Positions 25,804-36,140 are shown, numbered from the stretch's first letter. The stretch is 64,000 nucleotides of DNA from Pseudomonas fluorescens (GCF_902497785.1 NZ_CABVHK010000005.1:186001-250000), one strand, 5' to 3'. Made by a program: numbers and translations. Notes: a model not told the origin generated them from the sequence alone.

Positions 25804-27178
25804 CAAAGGGCCGGTCATACATGACTGGCGCCCCGAAGACCCGGCGTTCTGGGGAAGCAGCGGCAAACAGACCGCCACGCGCAACCTGTGGATCTCCATC
25901 CCCGCACTGCTGTTGGCCTTTGCGGTGTGGATGGTCTGGAGCACGGTGATCGTGCGCCTGAACGCCATCGGCTTCAGCTTCACCACTGACCAGTTGTTCT
26001 GGCTGGCGGCGTTGCCGGGCTTGTCCGGGGCAACCTTGCGCGTCTTCTACTCCTTTATGGTGCCGATCTTCGGTGGCCGGCGCTGGACCGCCCTGAGCAC
26101 CGCGTCGCTGTTGTTGCCGTCAATCTGGATGGGCTTCGCCGTGCAAGACCCGAGCACCTCGTACAGCGTGTTCGTGCTGATCGCCTTGCTCTGCGGTTTC
26201 GGTGGCGGCAACTTCGCATCGAGCATGTCCAACATCAGCTTCTTTTACCCCAAGTCGCAGCAGGGCACAGCCCTGGGCCTCAATGCCGGGTTGGGTAACC
26301 TGGGCGTGTCAGTGATGCAGTTCTGCGTGCCGCTGGTGATTACCTTCGGCGTGTTCGGCTTCATCGGTGGTGAACCACAAACCCTGCCCGACGGTGGCCA
26401 ATTGTGGCTGCAGAACGCCGGGTTCATCTGGGTGCCGTTCATTGTGCTGGTGACGGTGCTGGCCTGGTTCGGCATGAACGACCTGTCCAGCGCCCGCGCC
26501 TCGTTCAGCGAGCAGGCGGTTATCTTCAAACGCAAGCACAACTGGCTGATGTGCTGGTTGTACCTGGCGACGTTCGGCTCGTTCATCGGTTTCTCCGCCG
26601 CATTTCCATTGCTGATCAAAACCTCCTTCCCTGACGTGATCGCCTTGAAATTCGCCTTCCTCGGTCCGTTAGTGGGCGCGCTGGTTCGGCCATTGGGCGG
26701 CTGGCTGGCGGACAAGCTCGGCGGCGCGAAAGTGACCTTGTGGAACTTCGTGGCGATGATCGTGATGGTCTTCGGCGTCATGCACTTCCTGCCGCAGAAC
26801 GGCGAGCCCGGCAACTTCTACGGCTACCTCGGCATGTTCATGCTGCTGTTCATTACCACGGGCATCGGCAACGGCTCCACCTTCCGCATGATCCCGGTGA
26901 TCTTCCGCACCCAGCATGAAAAAGCCGCTGTGGGCAAACCGCCTGCCGTGCGCGAACAGGCGCTCAAGGATGCCGGCAAAGAATCGGCCGCCGTCCTCGG
27001 TTTCAGCTCGGCCATGGGCGCCTTCGGTGCGTTCTTCATTCCCAAATCCTTCGGCACTTCGATGGCCCAGACCGGCGGCCCGGAGATGGCCTTCTACATG
27101 TTTGTCGGTTTTTACCTGAGCTGCATCGTCGTGACCTGGTGGTGGTACGCCCGCAAAGGCGCCGCGACACCCTGCTGA
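25781..27178 (+). CDS. narK2: NarK2, nitrate/nitrite transporter (major facilitator)
   Basis: A 465-residue MFS protein with 12 predicted helices. The start at 25781 follows AAGGAGAA and lies inside the narK1 coding region. Nitrate signatures are GFGGGNFASSMSNISFFYP and a C-terminal ESAAVLGFSSAMGAFGAFFIP. The N-terminal extension (PVIHDWRPEDPAFWGSSGK) is typical of the type 2 nitrate/nitrite antiporter. It should export nitrite in exchange for nitrate. narG follows after 69 bp. Confidence 0.95.
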   Translation: MSVLQKPDKGPVIHDWRPEDPAFWGSSGKQTATRNLWISIPALLLAFAVWMVWSTVIVRLNAIGFSFTTDQLFWLAALPGLSGATLRVFYSFMVPIFGGRRWTALSTASLLLPSIWMGFAVQDPSTSYSVFVLIALLCGFGGGNFASSMSNISFFYPKSQQGTALGLNAGLGNLGVSVMQFCVPLVITFGVFGFIGGEPQTLPDGGQLWLQNAGFIWVPFIVLVTVLAWFGMNDLSSARASFSEQAVIFKRKHNWLMCWLYLATFGSFIGFSAAFPLLIKTSFPDVIALKFAFLGPLVGALVRPLGGWLADKLGGAKVTLWNFVAMIVMVFGVMHFLPQNGEPGNFYGYLGMFMLLFITTGIGNGSTFRMIPVIFRTQHEKAAVGKPPAVREQALKDAGKESAAVLGFSSAMGAFGAFFIPKSFGTSMAQTGGPEMAFYMFVGFYLSCIVVTWWWYARKGAATPC

Positions 27179-27247
27179 GACGACCCGAATCCAACCATTG
27201 CGTGGGCGGGGCACAGAACCCCGCAGCAAGCCTGAGAGGACTACAAC

Positions 27248-30200
27248 GTGAGTCATTTACTGGATCAACTGCGGTTTTTCAATCGCAAGCAAAACGAGTT
27301 TTCCGACGGTCACGGAGAGACCCGCAAAGAGTCTCGCGACTGGGAGAACGTCTACCGTTCGCGCTGGCAGTACGACAAGATCGTGCGCTCCACCCACGGG
27401 GTGAACTGCACCGGCTCGTGCTCGTGGAAAATCTACGTCAAGAACGGCCTGATCACCTGGGAAACCCAGCAGACCGACTACCCGCGCACCCGCAACGATT
27501 TGCCCAATCACGAGCCTCGTGGTTGCCCGCGTGGCGCCAGTTACAGCTGGTACATCTACAGCGCCAACCGGCTCAAGTACCCGAAAATCCGCAAGCCGTT
27601 GCTCAAGCTGTGGCGCGATGCGCGGCTGACCATGGCGCCGGTGGAAGCCTGGGCCAGCATCGTCGAGGACAAGGCCAAGGCCGACTCCTATAAAAGCAAA
27701 CGCGGCATGGGTGGCTTCATTCGTTCCAACTGGGAGGAAGTCAACGAGATCATCGCTGCGGCCAACGTCTACACCATCAAGCAATACGGCCCGGACCGTA
27801 TCGTCGGCTTCTCGCCGATCCCGGCCATGTCGATGGTCAGCTACGCTGCGGGTTCGCGTTACCTGTCGCTGATCGGCGGCGCCTGCCTGAGTTTCTACGA
27901 CTGGTACTGCGACTTGCCGCCAGCCTCGCCGATGGTCTGGGGCGAGCAGACCGACGTGCCGGAATCGGCCGACTGGTACAACTCCAACTACATCATTGCC
28001 TGGGGCTCCAACGTTCCGCAGACCCGCACCCCCGACGCGCACTTCTTCACCGAAGTCCGCTACAAGGGCACCAAGACCGTGGCGATCACTCCGGACTACT
28101 CGGAAGTCGCCAAGCTCACCGACCTGTGGCTGAACCCGAAGCAGGGCACCGACGCGGCGCTGGCGCAAGCGTTCAACCATGTGATTTTCAAAGAATTCCA
28201 CCTCGACAAACCGAGCGCCTATTTCACTGACTACGCCAAGCGCTTTACCGATTTGCCGGTGCTGGTGCTGCTCAAGCAAATGGTCGACAAGGCGCCGGGC
28301 GAGGGCTACCAGCCGGACCGTTTCCTGCGCGCCAGCGACCTGACCGACAACCTCGGCCAGGAAAACAACCCGGAATGGAAAACCATCGCCCTGGATGTCA
28401 GCGGTGAACTGGTATCGCCACAGGGTTCGATCGGTTATCGCTGGGGCGAGAAGGGCAAGTGGAACATTCTGCCCCGTGAAGGCGGCGAAGGTCGCGAGAT
28501 CGACCTCAAGCTGAGCCTGATTGGTGATGACGTCGCCGAAGTGGCATTCCCGTATTTTGCCGGCGAGTCCCACGAGCACTTCCAGCACGTGGCCGGCGAT
28601 GCCGTGCAATACCGCCGCGTGCCGGTGCACAACGTGGTGCTGGCCGACGGCAGCGTGGCCAAAGTCGCCACAGTGTTCGACCTGTCGGCCGCCAACCTGG
28701 CGATTGACCGTGGCCTGGGTGGCGACAACGTCGCCAAGGACTACAACGACGCCTCGGTGCCTGGCACCCCGGCGTGGCAGGAGCAGATCACCGGCGTCAG
28801 CCGCGAGAAAGCCATCCAGATTGCCCGTGAGTTCGCCGACAACGCCGACAAGACCAAGGGTCGCTCGATGATCATCGTCGGCGCGGCGATGAACCACTGG
28901 TACCACATGGACATGAACTACCGCGGGCTGATCAACATGCTCATGCTTTGCGGGTGTGTCGGCCAGACCGGTGGCGGTTGGGCACACTATGTCGGCCAGG
29001 AAAAACTGCGCCCGCAATGCGGCTGGCTGCCTCTGGCGTTCGGCCTCGACTGGAACCGTCCGCCACGCCAGATGAACGGCACCAGCTTTTTCTACGCCCA
29101 CAGTTCGCAGTGGCGCCACGAGAAGATGAGCATGCACGACGTGCTCTCGCCATTGGCCGACAAATCGCAATTCCCCGAGCATGCGCTGGACTACAACATC
29201 CGCGCCGAACGCGCCGGCTGGTTGCCCAGCGCACCACAGCTCAACACCAACCCGCTGCACATCTGCCGTGATGCGGCGGCGGCCGGCATGGACCCGAAAG
29301 ACTACGTGGTCAAGTCGCTGCAGGACGGTTCGCTGCGCTTCTCCTGCGAGCAGCCGGACAGCCCGGTGAACTTCCCGCGCAACATGTTCATCTGGCGTTC
29401 CAACTTGCTGGGTTCTTCGGGCAAAGGCCACGAGTACATGCTCAAGTACCTGCTCGGCACCAAGAACGGGGTGATGAACGAAGACATCGGCCAGGTCGGC
29501 GACTGCAAACCTGAAGAAGCCGAATGGGTGGACGAGGGCGCCATCGGCAAGCTCGATCTGGTGACCACGCTGGACTTCCGCATGTCCTCGACCTGCGTCT
29601 ATTCCGACATCGTGTTGCCGACGGCGACCTGGTACGAAAAAGACGACATGAACACCTCGGACATGCACCCGTTCATTCACCCGTTGTCGGCGGCAATCGA
29701 CCCGGCGTGGGAATCGCGGTCCGACTGGGAAATCTACAAAGGCATCGCCAAGGCGTTTTCCAGCATGTCTGAAGGGCACCTGGGCGTGGAGAAGGATCTG
29801 GTGACCGTTCCGCTGATGCACGACAGCGTCGGCGAACTGGCCCAGCCGTTTGGCGGCACCGACTGGAAAAGCGACGGCGTTGCACCAGTGCCGGGCAAGA
29901 ACGCGCCGAACCTGCACGTGGTCGAGCGTGACTACCCGAACATCTACAAGCAGTTTTCGTCGCTGGGGCCAATGCTGGAGAAACACGGCAACGGCGGCAA
30001 GGGCATCAACTGGAACACCGACAAGGAGGTGAAATTCCTCGGCGAGCTCAATCACCACGAACGAGACGCCGGCATCAGCCAAGGCCGTCCGAAAATCGAC
30101 ACGGCCATTGATGCGGCGGAAGTGATCCTGTCGCTGGCCCCGGAAACCAACGGTCATGTCGCGGTCAAGGCCTGGGCCGCGCTGTCGGAATTTACCGGCA

Positions 30201-31021
30201 TCGACCACAGCCATCTGGCCGTGGGCAAGGAACATGAGGCGATTCGCTTCCGCGACATCCAGGCACAGCCGCGCAAGATCATTTCCAGCCCGACCTGGTC
30301 CGGTCTCGAAGACGATCACGTCAGCTACAACGCCGGCTACACCAACGTTCACGAGGGGATTCCGTGGCGCACCATCACCGGTCGCCAGCAGTTCTACCAG
30401 GATCACCCGTGGATGCAGGCGTTCGGCGAGCAACTGATGAGTTACCGGCCGCCGGTCAACACCCGCACCATCGAAGGGGTGAAGGGCAAGCGCAGCAACG
30501 GCCACAAGGAAATCGTCCTGAACTGGATCACGCCGCACCAGAAATGGGGCATCCACAGCACCTACAGCGACAACCTGCTGATGCTCACCCTCAGCCGTGG
30601 CGGACCGATTGTGTGGCTGTCGGAGAACGACGCGAAAAGCGCCGGCATCGAGGACAACGACTGGATCGAATGCTTCAACGTCAACGGTGCGCTGACCGCC
30701 CGGGCGGTGGTCAGTCAACGGGTCAAGGACGGCATGGTGATGATGTACCACGCCCAGGAACGGATCGTGAACGTGCCCGGTTCGGAAACCACCAAGACCC
30801 GTGGCGGCCACCACAACTCGGTGACCCGCGTGGTGCTCAAACCGACGCACATGATCGGCGGCTATGCCCAGCAGGCCTACGGTTTCAACTATTACGGCAC
30901 GGTCGGTTGCAACCGCGATGAATTCGTCGTGGTGCGCAAAATGTCCAAAGTCGACTGGCTCGATGGTTCGTCCGGCGATGACCTGCCGCGTCCTCTGCCG
31001 ACCGATCTCGAGGAGAACTGA
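27248..31021 (+). CDS. narG: Respiratory nitrate reductase alpha subunit
   Basis: A 1257-residue catalytic subunit with bis-MGD molybdenum. It begins at a GTG codon. The N-terminal FS0 cluster ligands are His50, Cys54 and Cys58 in STHGVNCTGSCSW, characteristic of NarG with one histidine ligand. Molybdopterin oxidoreductase domains follow (for example ACLSFYDWYCDLPPASPMVW with the aspartate Mo ligand). It lacks a Tat signal, as expected for the cytoplasm-facing enzyme, though NarG keeps a vestigial N-terminal motif. It is followed at one base by narH in the nar operon. Confidence 0.98.
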   Translation: MSHLLDQLRFFNRKQNEFSDGHGETRKESRDWENVYRSRWQYDKIVRSTHGVNCTGSCSWKIYVKNGLITWETQQTDYPRTRNDLPNHEPRGCPRGASYSWYIYSANRLKYPKIRKPLLKLWRDARLTMAPVEAWASIVEDKAKADSYKSKRGMGGFIRSNWEEVNEIIAAANVYTIKQYGPDRIVGFSPIPAMSMVSYAAGSRYLSLIGGACLSFYDWYCDLPPASPMVWGEQTDVPESADWYNSNYIIAWGSNVPQTRTPDAHFFTEVRYKGTKTVAITPDYSEVAKLTDLWLNPKQGTDAALAQAFNHVIFKEFHLDKPSAYFTDYAKRFTDLPVLVLLKQMVDKAPGEGYQPDRFLRASDLTDNLGQENNPEWKTIALDVSGELVSPQGSIGYRWGEKGKWNILPREGGEGREIDLKLSLIGDDVAEVAFPYFAGESHEHFQHVAGDAVQYRRVPVHNVVLADGSVAKVATVFDLSAANLAIDRGLGGDNVAKDYNDASVPGTPAWQEQITGVSREKAIQIAREFADNADKTKGRSMIIVGAAMNHWYHMDMNYRGLINMLMLCGCVGQTGGGWAHYVGQEKLRPQCGWLPLAFGLDWNRPPRQMNGTSFFYAHSSQWRHEKMSMHDVLSPLADKSQFPEHALDYNIRAERAGWLPSAPQLNTNPLHICRDAAAAGMDPKDYVVKSLQDGSLRFSCEQPDSPVNFPRNMFIWRSNLLGSSGKGHEYMLKYLLGTKNGVMNEDIGQVGDCKPEEAEWVDEGAIGKLDLVTTLDFRMSSTCVYSDIVLPTATWYEKDDMNTSDMHPFIHPLSAAIDPAWESRSDWEIYKGIAKAFSSMSEGHLGVEKDLVTVPLMHDSVGELAQPFGGTDWKSDGVAPVPGKNAPNLHVVERDYPNIYKQFSSLGPMLEKHGNGGKGINWNTDKEVKFLGELNHHERDAGISQGRPKIDTAIDAAEVILSLAPETNGHVAVKAWAALSEFTGIDHSHLAVGKEHEAIRFRDIQAQPRKIISSPTWSGLEDDHVSYNAGYTNVHEGIPWRTITGRQQFYQDHPWMQAFGEQLMSYRPPVNTRTIEGVKGKRSNGHKEIVLNWITPHQKWGIHSTYSDNLLMLTLSRGGPIVWLSENDAKSAGIEDNDWIECFNVNGALTARAVVSQRVKDGMVMMYHAQERIVNVPGSETTKTRGGHHNSVTRVVLKPTHMIGGYAQQAYGFNYYGTVGCNRDEFVVVRKMSKVDWLDGSSGDDLPRPLPTDLEEN

Positions 31022-31022
31022 G

Positions 31023-32561
31023 ATGAAGATTCGCTCACAAATCGGCATGGTGCTGAACCTGGACAAGTGCATCGGTTGCCACACTTGCTCGATCACCTGC
31101 AAAAACGTCTGGACCAGCCGTGAAGGCATGGAATACGCCTGGTTCAACAACGTCGAAAGCAAACCCGGGATCGGCTACCCCAAAGAATGGGAAAACCAGG
31201 ACAAGTGGAAGGGCGGCTGGATCCGCAACGCCAACGGCACGATCAACCCGCGCATCGGCGGCAAGTTTCGCGTGTTGGCGAACATCTTCGCCAACCCGGA
31301 CCTGCCGAGCCTTGACGATTACTACGAGCCGTTCGACTTCGATTACCAGCACCTGCACACCGCGCCGCTGGGCGAACATCAGCCCACTGCGCGCCCACGC
31401 TCGCTGATCTCCGGCAAGCGCATGGAGAAAATCGAGTGGGGCCCGAACTGGGAAGAAATCCTCGGCACCGAATTCGCCAAGCGCCGCAAGGACAAAAACT
31501 TCGACAAGATTCAGGCGGATATTTACGGCGAGTACGAAAACACTTTCATGATGTATTTGCCGCGCCTGTGCGAGCACTGCCTCAACCCGACGTGCGCGGC
31601 AGCGTGCCCGAGCGGGGCGATCTACAAGCGTGAAGAAGACGGCATCGTCCTGATCGACCAGGAAAAATGCCGGGGCTGGCGCATGTGCATCAGCGGCTGC
31701 CCGTACAAGAAAATCTACTTCAACTGGAAAAGCGGTAAATCCGAGAAGTGCATCTTCTGCTACCCGCGTATCGAAGCCGGGATGCCGACTGTTTGCGCCG
31801 AGACCTGTGTCGGGCGCATCCGTTACCTCGGCGTGTTGCTGTATGACGCCGACCGCATCAGCGAAGTGGCGAGCACCGCCAACGAGCAGGATCTGTACGA
31901 GAAACAATTGGAGATTTTCCTCGACCCGAATGACCCGGCAGTGATCCGTCAGGCCCTGGCCGACGGTGTGCCGCAATCGGTGATCGATTCCGCCCAGCGT
32001 TCGCCGGTCTACAAAATGGCCGTGGACTGGAAACTCGCGCTGCCGCTGCACCCGGAATACCGCACCTTGCCGATGGTCTGGTACGTACCGCCGCTGTCGC
32101 CGATCCAGAACGCTGCGACCGCTGGCACCGTGGGCATGAACGGGGTAATCCCGGACGTCGACAGCCTGCGGATTCCCCTGAAATACCTGGCCAACCTGCT
32201 GACCGCTGGCGATGAAAAGCCGGTCAAGCGTGCGCTTAAACGCTTGCTGGCGATGCGTGCCTACAAGCGTTCCGAGCAAGTCGACGGGGTGCAGGACCTG
32301 CAAGTGCTGGCGGATGTCGGCTTGAGTGTGAACCAGGTCGAGGAAATGTACCGCTACCTGGCCATCGCCAATTACGAAGACCGTTTTGTGGTGCCGACTG
32401 CGCACCGTGAAGATGCCATGAGCGACGCGTTTGCCGAGCGCTCCGGCTGCGGTTTCAGTTTTGGCAGCGGTTGCAGCGGCAGCTCCGACACCAACATGTT
32501 CGGCGCGAAGAAAGCCAACCGCCGCGACATCCTAAAAACCGTGCAGTTGTGGGAGGAATGA
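31023..32561 (+). CDS. narH: Respiratory nitrate reductase beta subunit (iron-sulfur)
   Basis: A 512-residue electron transfer subunit starting at the ATG at 31023. Four iron-sulfur clusters are visible: CIGCHTCSITC at residues 16-26, CEHCLNPTCAAACP, the CRGWRMCISGCP group in which Trp replaces one Cys (the 3Fe-4S cluster), and CIFCYPRIEAGMPTVCAETC. It links heme b of NarI to NarG. The C-terminal GCGFSFGSGCSGSS tail is unusual in its glycine and serine content. narJ follows immediately. Confidence 0.97.
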   Translation: MKIRSQIGMVLNLDKCIGCHTCSITCKNVWTSREGMEYAWFNNVESKPGIGYPKEWENQDKWKGGWIRNANGTINPRIGGKFRVLANIFANPDLPSLDDYYEPFDFDYQHLHTAPLGEHQPTARPRSLISGKRMEKIEWGPNWEEILGTEFAKRRKDKNFDKIQADIYGEYENTFMMYLPRLCEHCLNPTCAAACPSGAIYKREEDGIVLIDQEKCRGWRMCISGCPYKKIYFNWKSGKSEKCIFCYPRIEAGMPTVCAETCVGRIRYLGVLLYDADRISEVASTANEQDLYEKQLEIFLDPNDPAVIRQALADGVPQSVIDSAQRSPVYKMAVDWKLALPLHPEYRTLPMVWYVPPLSPIQNAATAGTVGMNGVIPDVDSLRIPLKYLANLLTAGDEKPVKRALKRLLAMRAYKRSEQVDGVQDLQVLADVGLSVNQVEEMYRYLAIANYEDRFVVPTAHREDAMSDAFAERSGCGFSFGSGCSGSSDTNMFGAKKANRRDILKTVQLWEE

Positions 32562-32563
32562 GC

Positions 32564-33319
32564 ATGCAAATTCTCAAAGTGATTTCGCTGCTGCTCGATT
32601 ACCCGACTGAAACCCTGGTCAGCGGCCGCGATGAGCTGGAACAGGCGATTATCCAGTCCCGGGAAATCAGCCCGAAACAGCGCGGTGCGTTGTTCGAATT
32701 GCTCGAACTGATCTGCGCCAATGACTTGATGGACGGGCAGGAGCACTACGGTGCGCTGTTCGGTCGGGGGCGCTCGCTGTCGTTGCTGTTGTTCGAGCAT
32801 GTGCACGGTGAATCCCGCGACCGTGGCCAGGCCATGGTCGACATGATGGCCCAGTACGAAGAGGCCGGTTTTGCCATCGGCGTCAAAGAACTCCCGGACT
32901 ACATCCCGTTGTACCTGGAGTTCTTGTCCACCCGCGAAGACCTCGAGGCCCGCGAGGGCCTGGCGGATGTTTCGCACTTGCTGGCCTTGCTCGCGGCGCG
33001 TCTGGAAGAGCGTGAAAGCGCCTACGCCAGTTGCTTCCGGGCGCTGCTGCAGATTGCCGGGGCCGAACCGCATCAGGCCGTCGCCGACCTGCGCGCCCAG
33101 GTCGCGGCGGAACCACGCGACGACTCCCTCGAAGCCCTCGACAAGATCTGGGAAGAGGAGGCCGTGGACTTCCTCCAGGCCGAACAGCAGGACCGTTGCA
33201 GTTCGCTGCCTAGCGCACCGGGCAAGGCCCGCGAAGAAAGTGCGGTGCCGTTGCACTGGGTGGATTTTCAGCATGAAGGGCTGGCCGCTGCGCCAGCGAA
33301 GGAGGTGGGCAATGTCTAA
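32564..33319 (+). CDS. narJ: NarJ, nitrate reductase assembly chaperone
   Basis: A 251-residue cytoplasmic chaperone of the TorD/NarJ family, needed to insert Mo cofactor into NarG. Recognisable segments are VISLLLDYPTETL at the N-terminus and the YEEAGFAIGVKELPDYIPLYLEFL core. The ATG at 32564 is preferred because GGGAGGA at 32551 is seven bases ahead; an in-frame ATG at 32558 is too close. It overlaps narI by eight bases. Confidence 0.95.
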   Translation: MQILKVISLLLDYPTETLVSGRDELEQAIIQSREISPKQRGALFELLELICANDLMDGQEHYGALFGRGRSLSLLLFEHVHGESRDRGQAMVDMMAQYEEAGFAIGVKELPDYIPLYLEFLSTREDLEAREGLADVSHLLALLAARLEERESAYASCFRALLQIAGAEPHQAVADLRAQVAAEPRDDSLEALDKIWEEEAVDFLQAEQQDRCSSLPSAPGKAREESAVPLHWVDFQHEGLAAAPAKEVGNV

Positions 33320-33992
33320 ATGGAATCTGTTGTTGTTCGGGATTTACCCCTACGTCGCGTTGGCCATTTGCCTGATCGGCAGTTGGGCGCGCTTCGACTT
33401 GTCGCAGTACACCTGGAAGGCCGGTTCGAGCCAGATGCTCAACCAGCGCGGCATGCGCGTGGCGAGCAACCTCTTCCACATCGGCGTGCTGTTCGTGCTG
33501 GCCGGGCATTTCGTCGGCCTGCTGACCCCGGCGTCGGTTTATCACCATGTGATCAGCACTGAGAACAAGCAGTTGCTGGCGATGGTGTCCGGCGGTTTCT
33601 TCGGTCTGCTGTGCCTGATCGGCCTGCTGATGCTGGTCAACCGGCGCCTGACCGATCCTCGGGTGCGTGCCACTTCCAGCCCTTCGGACATCCTGATTTT
33701 GCTGGTACTGCTGGCGCAGTTGCTGCTCGGTCTGCTGACCATCGTCGCGTCCACCGGACACATGGACGGTTCGGTGATGGTGATGCTCGCCGACTGGGCG
33801 CAGAACACCGTGCTGTTGCGGCCCATGGAAGCGGCGGCGTCCATCGCGCCGGTCGGTTTGACTTACAAGCTGCACGTGTTTCTCGGCCTGACCCTGTTCG
33901 TGCTGTTCCCCTTCACCCGTCTCGTTCACATGATCAGTGCACCGATCTGGTACCTGGGACGCCGTTATCAAATCGTTCGGCAGAAATTCTGA
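33312..33992 (+). CDS. narI: Respiratory nitrate reductase gamma subunit (cytochrome b)
   Basis: A 226-residue integral membrane protein with five helices that oxidises ubiquinol. Heme b ligands are the histidines in ASNLFHIGVLFVLAGHFVG and KLHVFLGLTLFVLFPFTRLVH. It ends WYLGRRYQIVRQKF, a usual NarI tail. It is preceded by GGAGG and overlaps narJ. The parvulin gene follows after ten bases. Confidence 0.97.
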   Translation: MSKWNLLLFGIYPYVALAICLIGSWARFDLSQYTWKAGSSQMLNQRGMRVASNLFHIGVLFVLAGHFVGLLTPASVYHHVISTENKQLLAMVSGGFFGLLCLIGLLMLVNRRLTDPRVRATSSPSDILILLVLLAQLLLGLLTIVASTGHMDGSVMVMLADWAQNTVLLRPMEAAASIAPVGLTYKLHVFLGLTLFVLFPFTRLVHMISAPIWYLGRRYQIVRQKF

Positions 33993-34002
33993 GGAGACAA
34001 TC

Positions 34003-34947
34003 ATGTCAGGTGGATGTGGATGTGGTGGCGGTAACGGGGGCAGCGGTGGCTGCGGTTCTTCAAAACCAACAGAGTTGCCGGATGATTCCGTGCAGTTCGA
34101 AGCGCTCGCAGTTGAAGCGCCGGCGGCGGATGACGCCCCGGCCCAACTGATCGCCAGCAGCGAACAGGAGTGGCCGATCATCACCGTCAACGAGGTGTTG
34201 ATCACCCCGGAAACGATGGCCCAGGAACTGCAATATCACCCGGCGGAAAGCCGCGAAGAGGCGGTGTTTCTGGCCGCCCGAGCGCTGGTGATTCGCGCAT
34301 TGCTGCAGCAGCGCATTACCGAACTCGGTGTGTCGCTGGAGATCGGCGCGGGTGAGAATGAAGAAGAAGCGGCGACGCGCCTGTTGCTCGAACGTGAAGT
34401 GCAGGTGCCGCAGTGCGATGAGGAAACCAGCCTGCGTTATTACGAAAACAACCGCGGGCGCTTTCACAGCGCGCCGTTGCTGGCGGTGCGGCACATCCTG
34501 CTCGAATGCGCGCCGGACGATGTCGAGGCCCGCGAGCTGGCGCGCGAACAGGCGCAAATTCTGTTGCAGCGGCTGGAGGAGTTTCCCGGCAGTTTCGCTG
34601 AACTGGCGGTGAAATATTCGGCGTGCCCGTCCAAGGCTCAAGGCGGTTCGCTGGGGCAGATCAGCAAGGGTCAGACCGTGCCCGAACTGGAGCGGCAGCT
34701 GTTCACGCTGGCGCCGGGGCTGGCGAGCAAACCGCTGGAAAGCCGATACGGCTGGCATGTGGTCAGCGTCGATCAGCGGATCGAAGGCAAGCCGTTGCCT
34801 TATGAAGTGGTGTCGACGGCGATCCGCACGCAGTTGCAGCAAGGCGTCTGGCAAAAAGCCCTGGTGCAGTACCTGCAAACGCTGATCGGGGCGGCCGATA
34901 TTCGTGGCATCCACTTGCAGGGCGCCGACTCACCGCTGGTGCAGTGA
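34003..34947 (+). CDS. PpiC/NifM-like parvulin peptidyl-prolyl isomerase of the nar operon
   Basis: A 314-residue protein. The first 18 residues are a Gly/Cys/Ser-rich head ([19 protein letters not shown]) with four cysteines. After an acidic linker comes a NifM/SurA-like helical region, then a parvulin domain (about 170-260) with [33 protein letters not shown] and [16 protein letters not shown]. There is no signal peptide, so it is cytoplasmic. P. aeruginosa has the same gene after narI. A role in folding or maturing NarGHI is inferred from position only. Confidence 0.88.
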   Translation: MSGGCGCGGGNGGSGGCGSSKPTELPDDSVQFEALAVEAPAADDAPAQLIASSEQEWPIITVNEVLITPETMAQELQYHPAESREEAVFLAARALVIRALLQQRITELGVSLEIGAGENEEEAATRLLLEREVQVPQCDEETSLRYYENNRGRFHSAPLLAVRHILLECAPDDVEARELAREQAQILLQRLEEFPGSFAELAVKYSACPSKAQGGSLGQISKGQTVPELERQLFTLAPGLASKPLESRYGWHVVSVDQRIEGKPLPYEVVSTAIRTQLQQGVWQKALVQYLQTLIGAADIRGIHLQGADSPLVQ

Positions 34948-34972
34948 GCCGCGTGGCCAACCGGGAGACGGG

Positions 34973-35965
34973 ATGAACGCTGTGATGCAGGATGGTTTTG
35001 GGCGGCAGATCGATTATCTGCGGATGTCGGTGACGGACCGCTGTGATTTTCGTTGCGTGTACTGCATGGCGAAAAACATGACGTTTCTGCCGCGTCAGCA
35101 GGTGCTCACGCTGGAGGAATTGCAGCGGTTGGCAACGCTGTTTGTCGGCATGGGGGTACGCAAGATCCGTTTGACGGGCGGCGAACCGCTGATCCGCCCC
35201 GGCATTGTCGACCTGTGCCGCAACATCGCCGCGTTGCCCGGTTTGCGCGAACTGGTGATGACCAGCAACGGCTCGCAACTGGGCCGCCTGGCCCGGCCGT
35301 TAGTGGATGCCGGCGTCAAGCGCATGAACATCAGCCTCGACAGCCTGGACCGGGAAAAATTCCTCGCGATCACCCGTAATGGCGATCTTGATCAGGTGCT
35401 CACCGGTATCGAAGCGGCGCGGGACGCCGGGTTTGAACGGATCAAACTCAACTGTGTGGTGATGAAGGGGCGCAACTTCGATGAGGTCCCGGCGCTGGTG
35501 CAATACGCCATCGACCAGCGCATCGACATCAGCTTTATCGAAGAAATGCCCTTGGGCGACGTCGGCCGATCCCGGGGCGAGTCGTTCTGTTCCAGCGAAG
35601 AAGTGCGCACGCTGATTGCTACCCGTCATCGCTTGCTCGACAGCACTGAAAACAGCGGCGGACCGGCGCGATACGTGCGCCTGGAACGCTATCCCGATAC
35701 CCGGATCGGTTTCATTTCACCCAACAGCCACAACTTCTGTGGCAGCTGTAACCGGGTGCGAATGACTGTGGAAGGGAAGCTGTTGTTGTGTTTGGGGCAG
35801 GACGATGCGCTGGATCTGAGAGGGTTGCTGCGGCGCTATCCGCTGGATGACCAGCCGGTGATCAGCGCGGTGCAGAAGGCGCTACGCGGCAAGCCACTGC
35901 GCCACGACTTCACCCCGGACGGGGAGGTGCAAATCGTACGGTTCATGAACATGAGTGGCGGTTGA
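34973..35965 (+). CDS. moaA: MoaA, GTP 3',8-cyclase (radical SAM)
   Basis: A 330-residue radical SAM enzyme for the first step of molybdopterin synthesis. The radical SAM cluster is CDFRCVYC (Cys24, Cys28, Cys31). The C-terminal second cluster has cysteines in [21 protein letters not shown]. It ends NMSGG, the GG motif essential for substrate binding. It is the last gene of the narK1K2GHJI-ppiC-moaA operon, as in P. aeruginosa (moaA1). GGGAG precedes the start. Confidence 0.96.
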   Translation: MNAVMQDGFGRQIDYLRMSVTDRCDFRCVYCMAKNMTFLPRQQVLTLEELQRLATLFVGMGVRKIRLTGGEPLIRPGIVDLCRNIAALPGLRELVMTSNGSQLGRLARPLVDAGVKRMNISLDSLDREKFLAITRNGDLDQVLTGIEAARDAGFERIKLNCVVMKGRNFDEVPALVQYAIDQRIDISFIEEMPLGDVGRSRGESFCSSEEVRTLIATRHRLLDSTENSGGPARYVRLERYPDTRIGFISPNSHNFCGSCNRVRMTVEGKLLLCLGQDDALDLRGLLRRYPLDDQPVISAVQKALRGKPLRHDFTPDGEVQIVRFMNMSGG

Positions 35966-35989
35966 CCAGGTCTGTGAAACACACAAAGC

Positions 35990-36085
35990 CCCTGTGGGAG
36001 CGAGCTTGCTCGCGATAGCGGTAGACCACTCGACGTCAATGTCGACTGTGCTGCAGTCATCGCGAGCAAGCTCGCTCCCACAGGG
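35990..36085. repeat. REP palindrome ending the nar operon
   Basis: CCCTGTGGGAGCGAGCTTGC... (35990) pairs with ...GCAAGCTCGCTCCCACAGGG ending at 36085 and is followed by TTTTT. It is well placed as the operon terminator after moaA and insulates nrdD. Confidence 0.85.
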
Positions 36086-36126
36086 TTTTTCGCTGTTACA
36101 CGTAAGTTTTTTTTCACCGCGCAATC

Positions 36127-36140
36127 TTGATATCGATCAA
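36127..36140 (+). promoter_or_regulatory. Perfect ANR/DNR box upstream of nrdD
   Basis: TTGAT-ATCG-ATCAA is a perfect match and itself a full palindrome. The centre lies 93 bp before the nrdD ATG; a class II start would be near 36175, next to an AT-rich stretch. It predicts anaerobic control of the class III ribonucleotide reductase. Confidence 0.92.

Noticed and set aside
27257..31162. A 1301-codon open frame on the minus strand opposite narG
   Set aside because: It is an antisense shadow of a high-GC gene: the sense frame has all NarG motifs and a complete nar operon context, and the antisense product has no recognisable domain.
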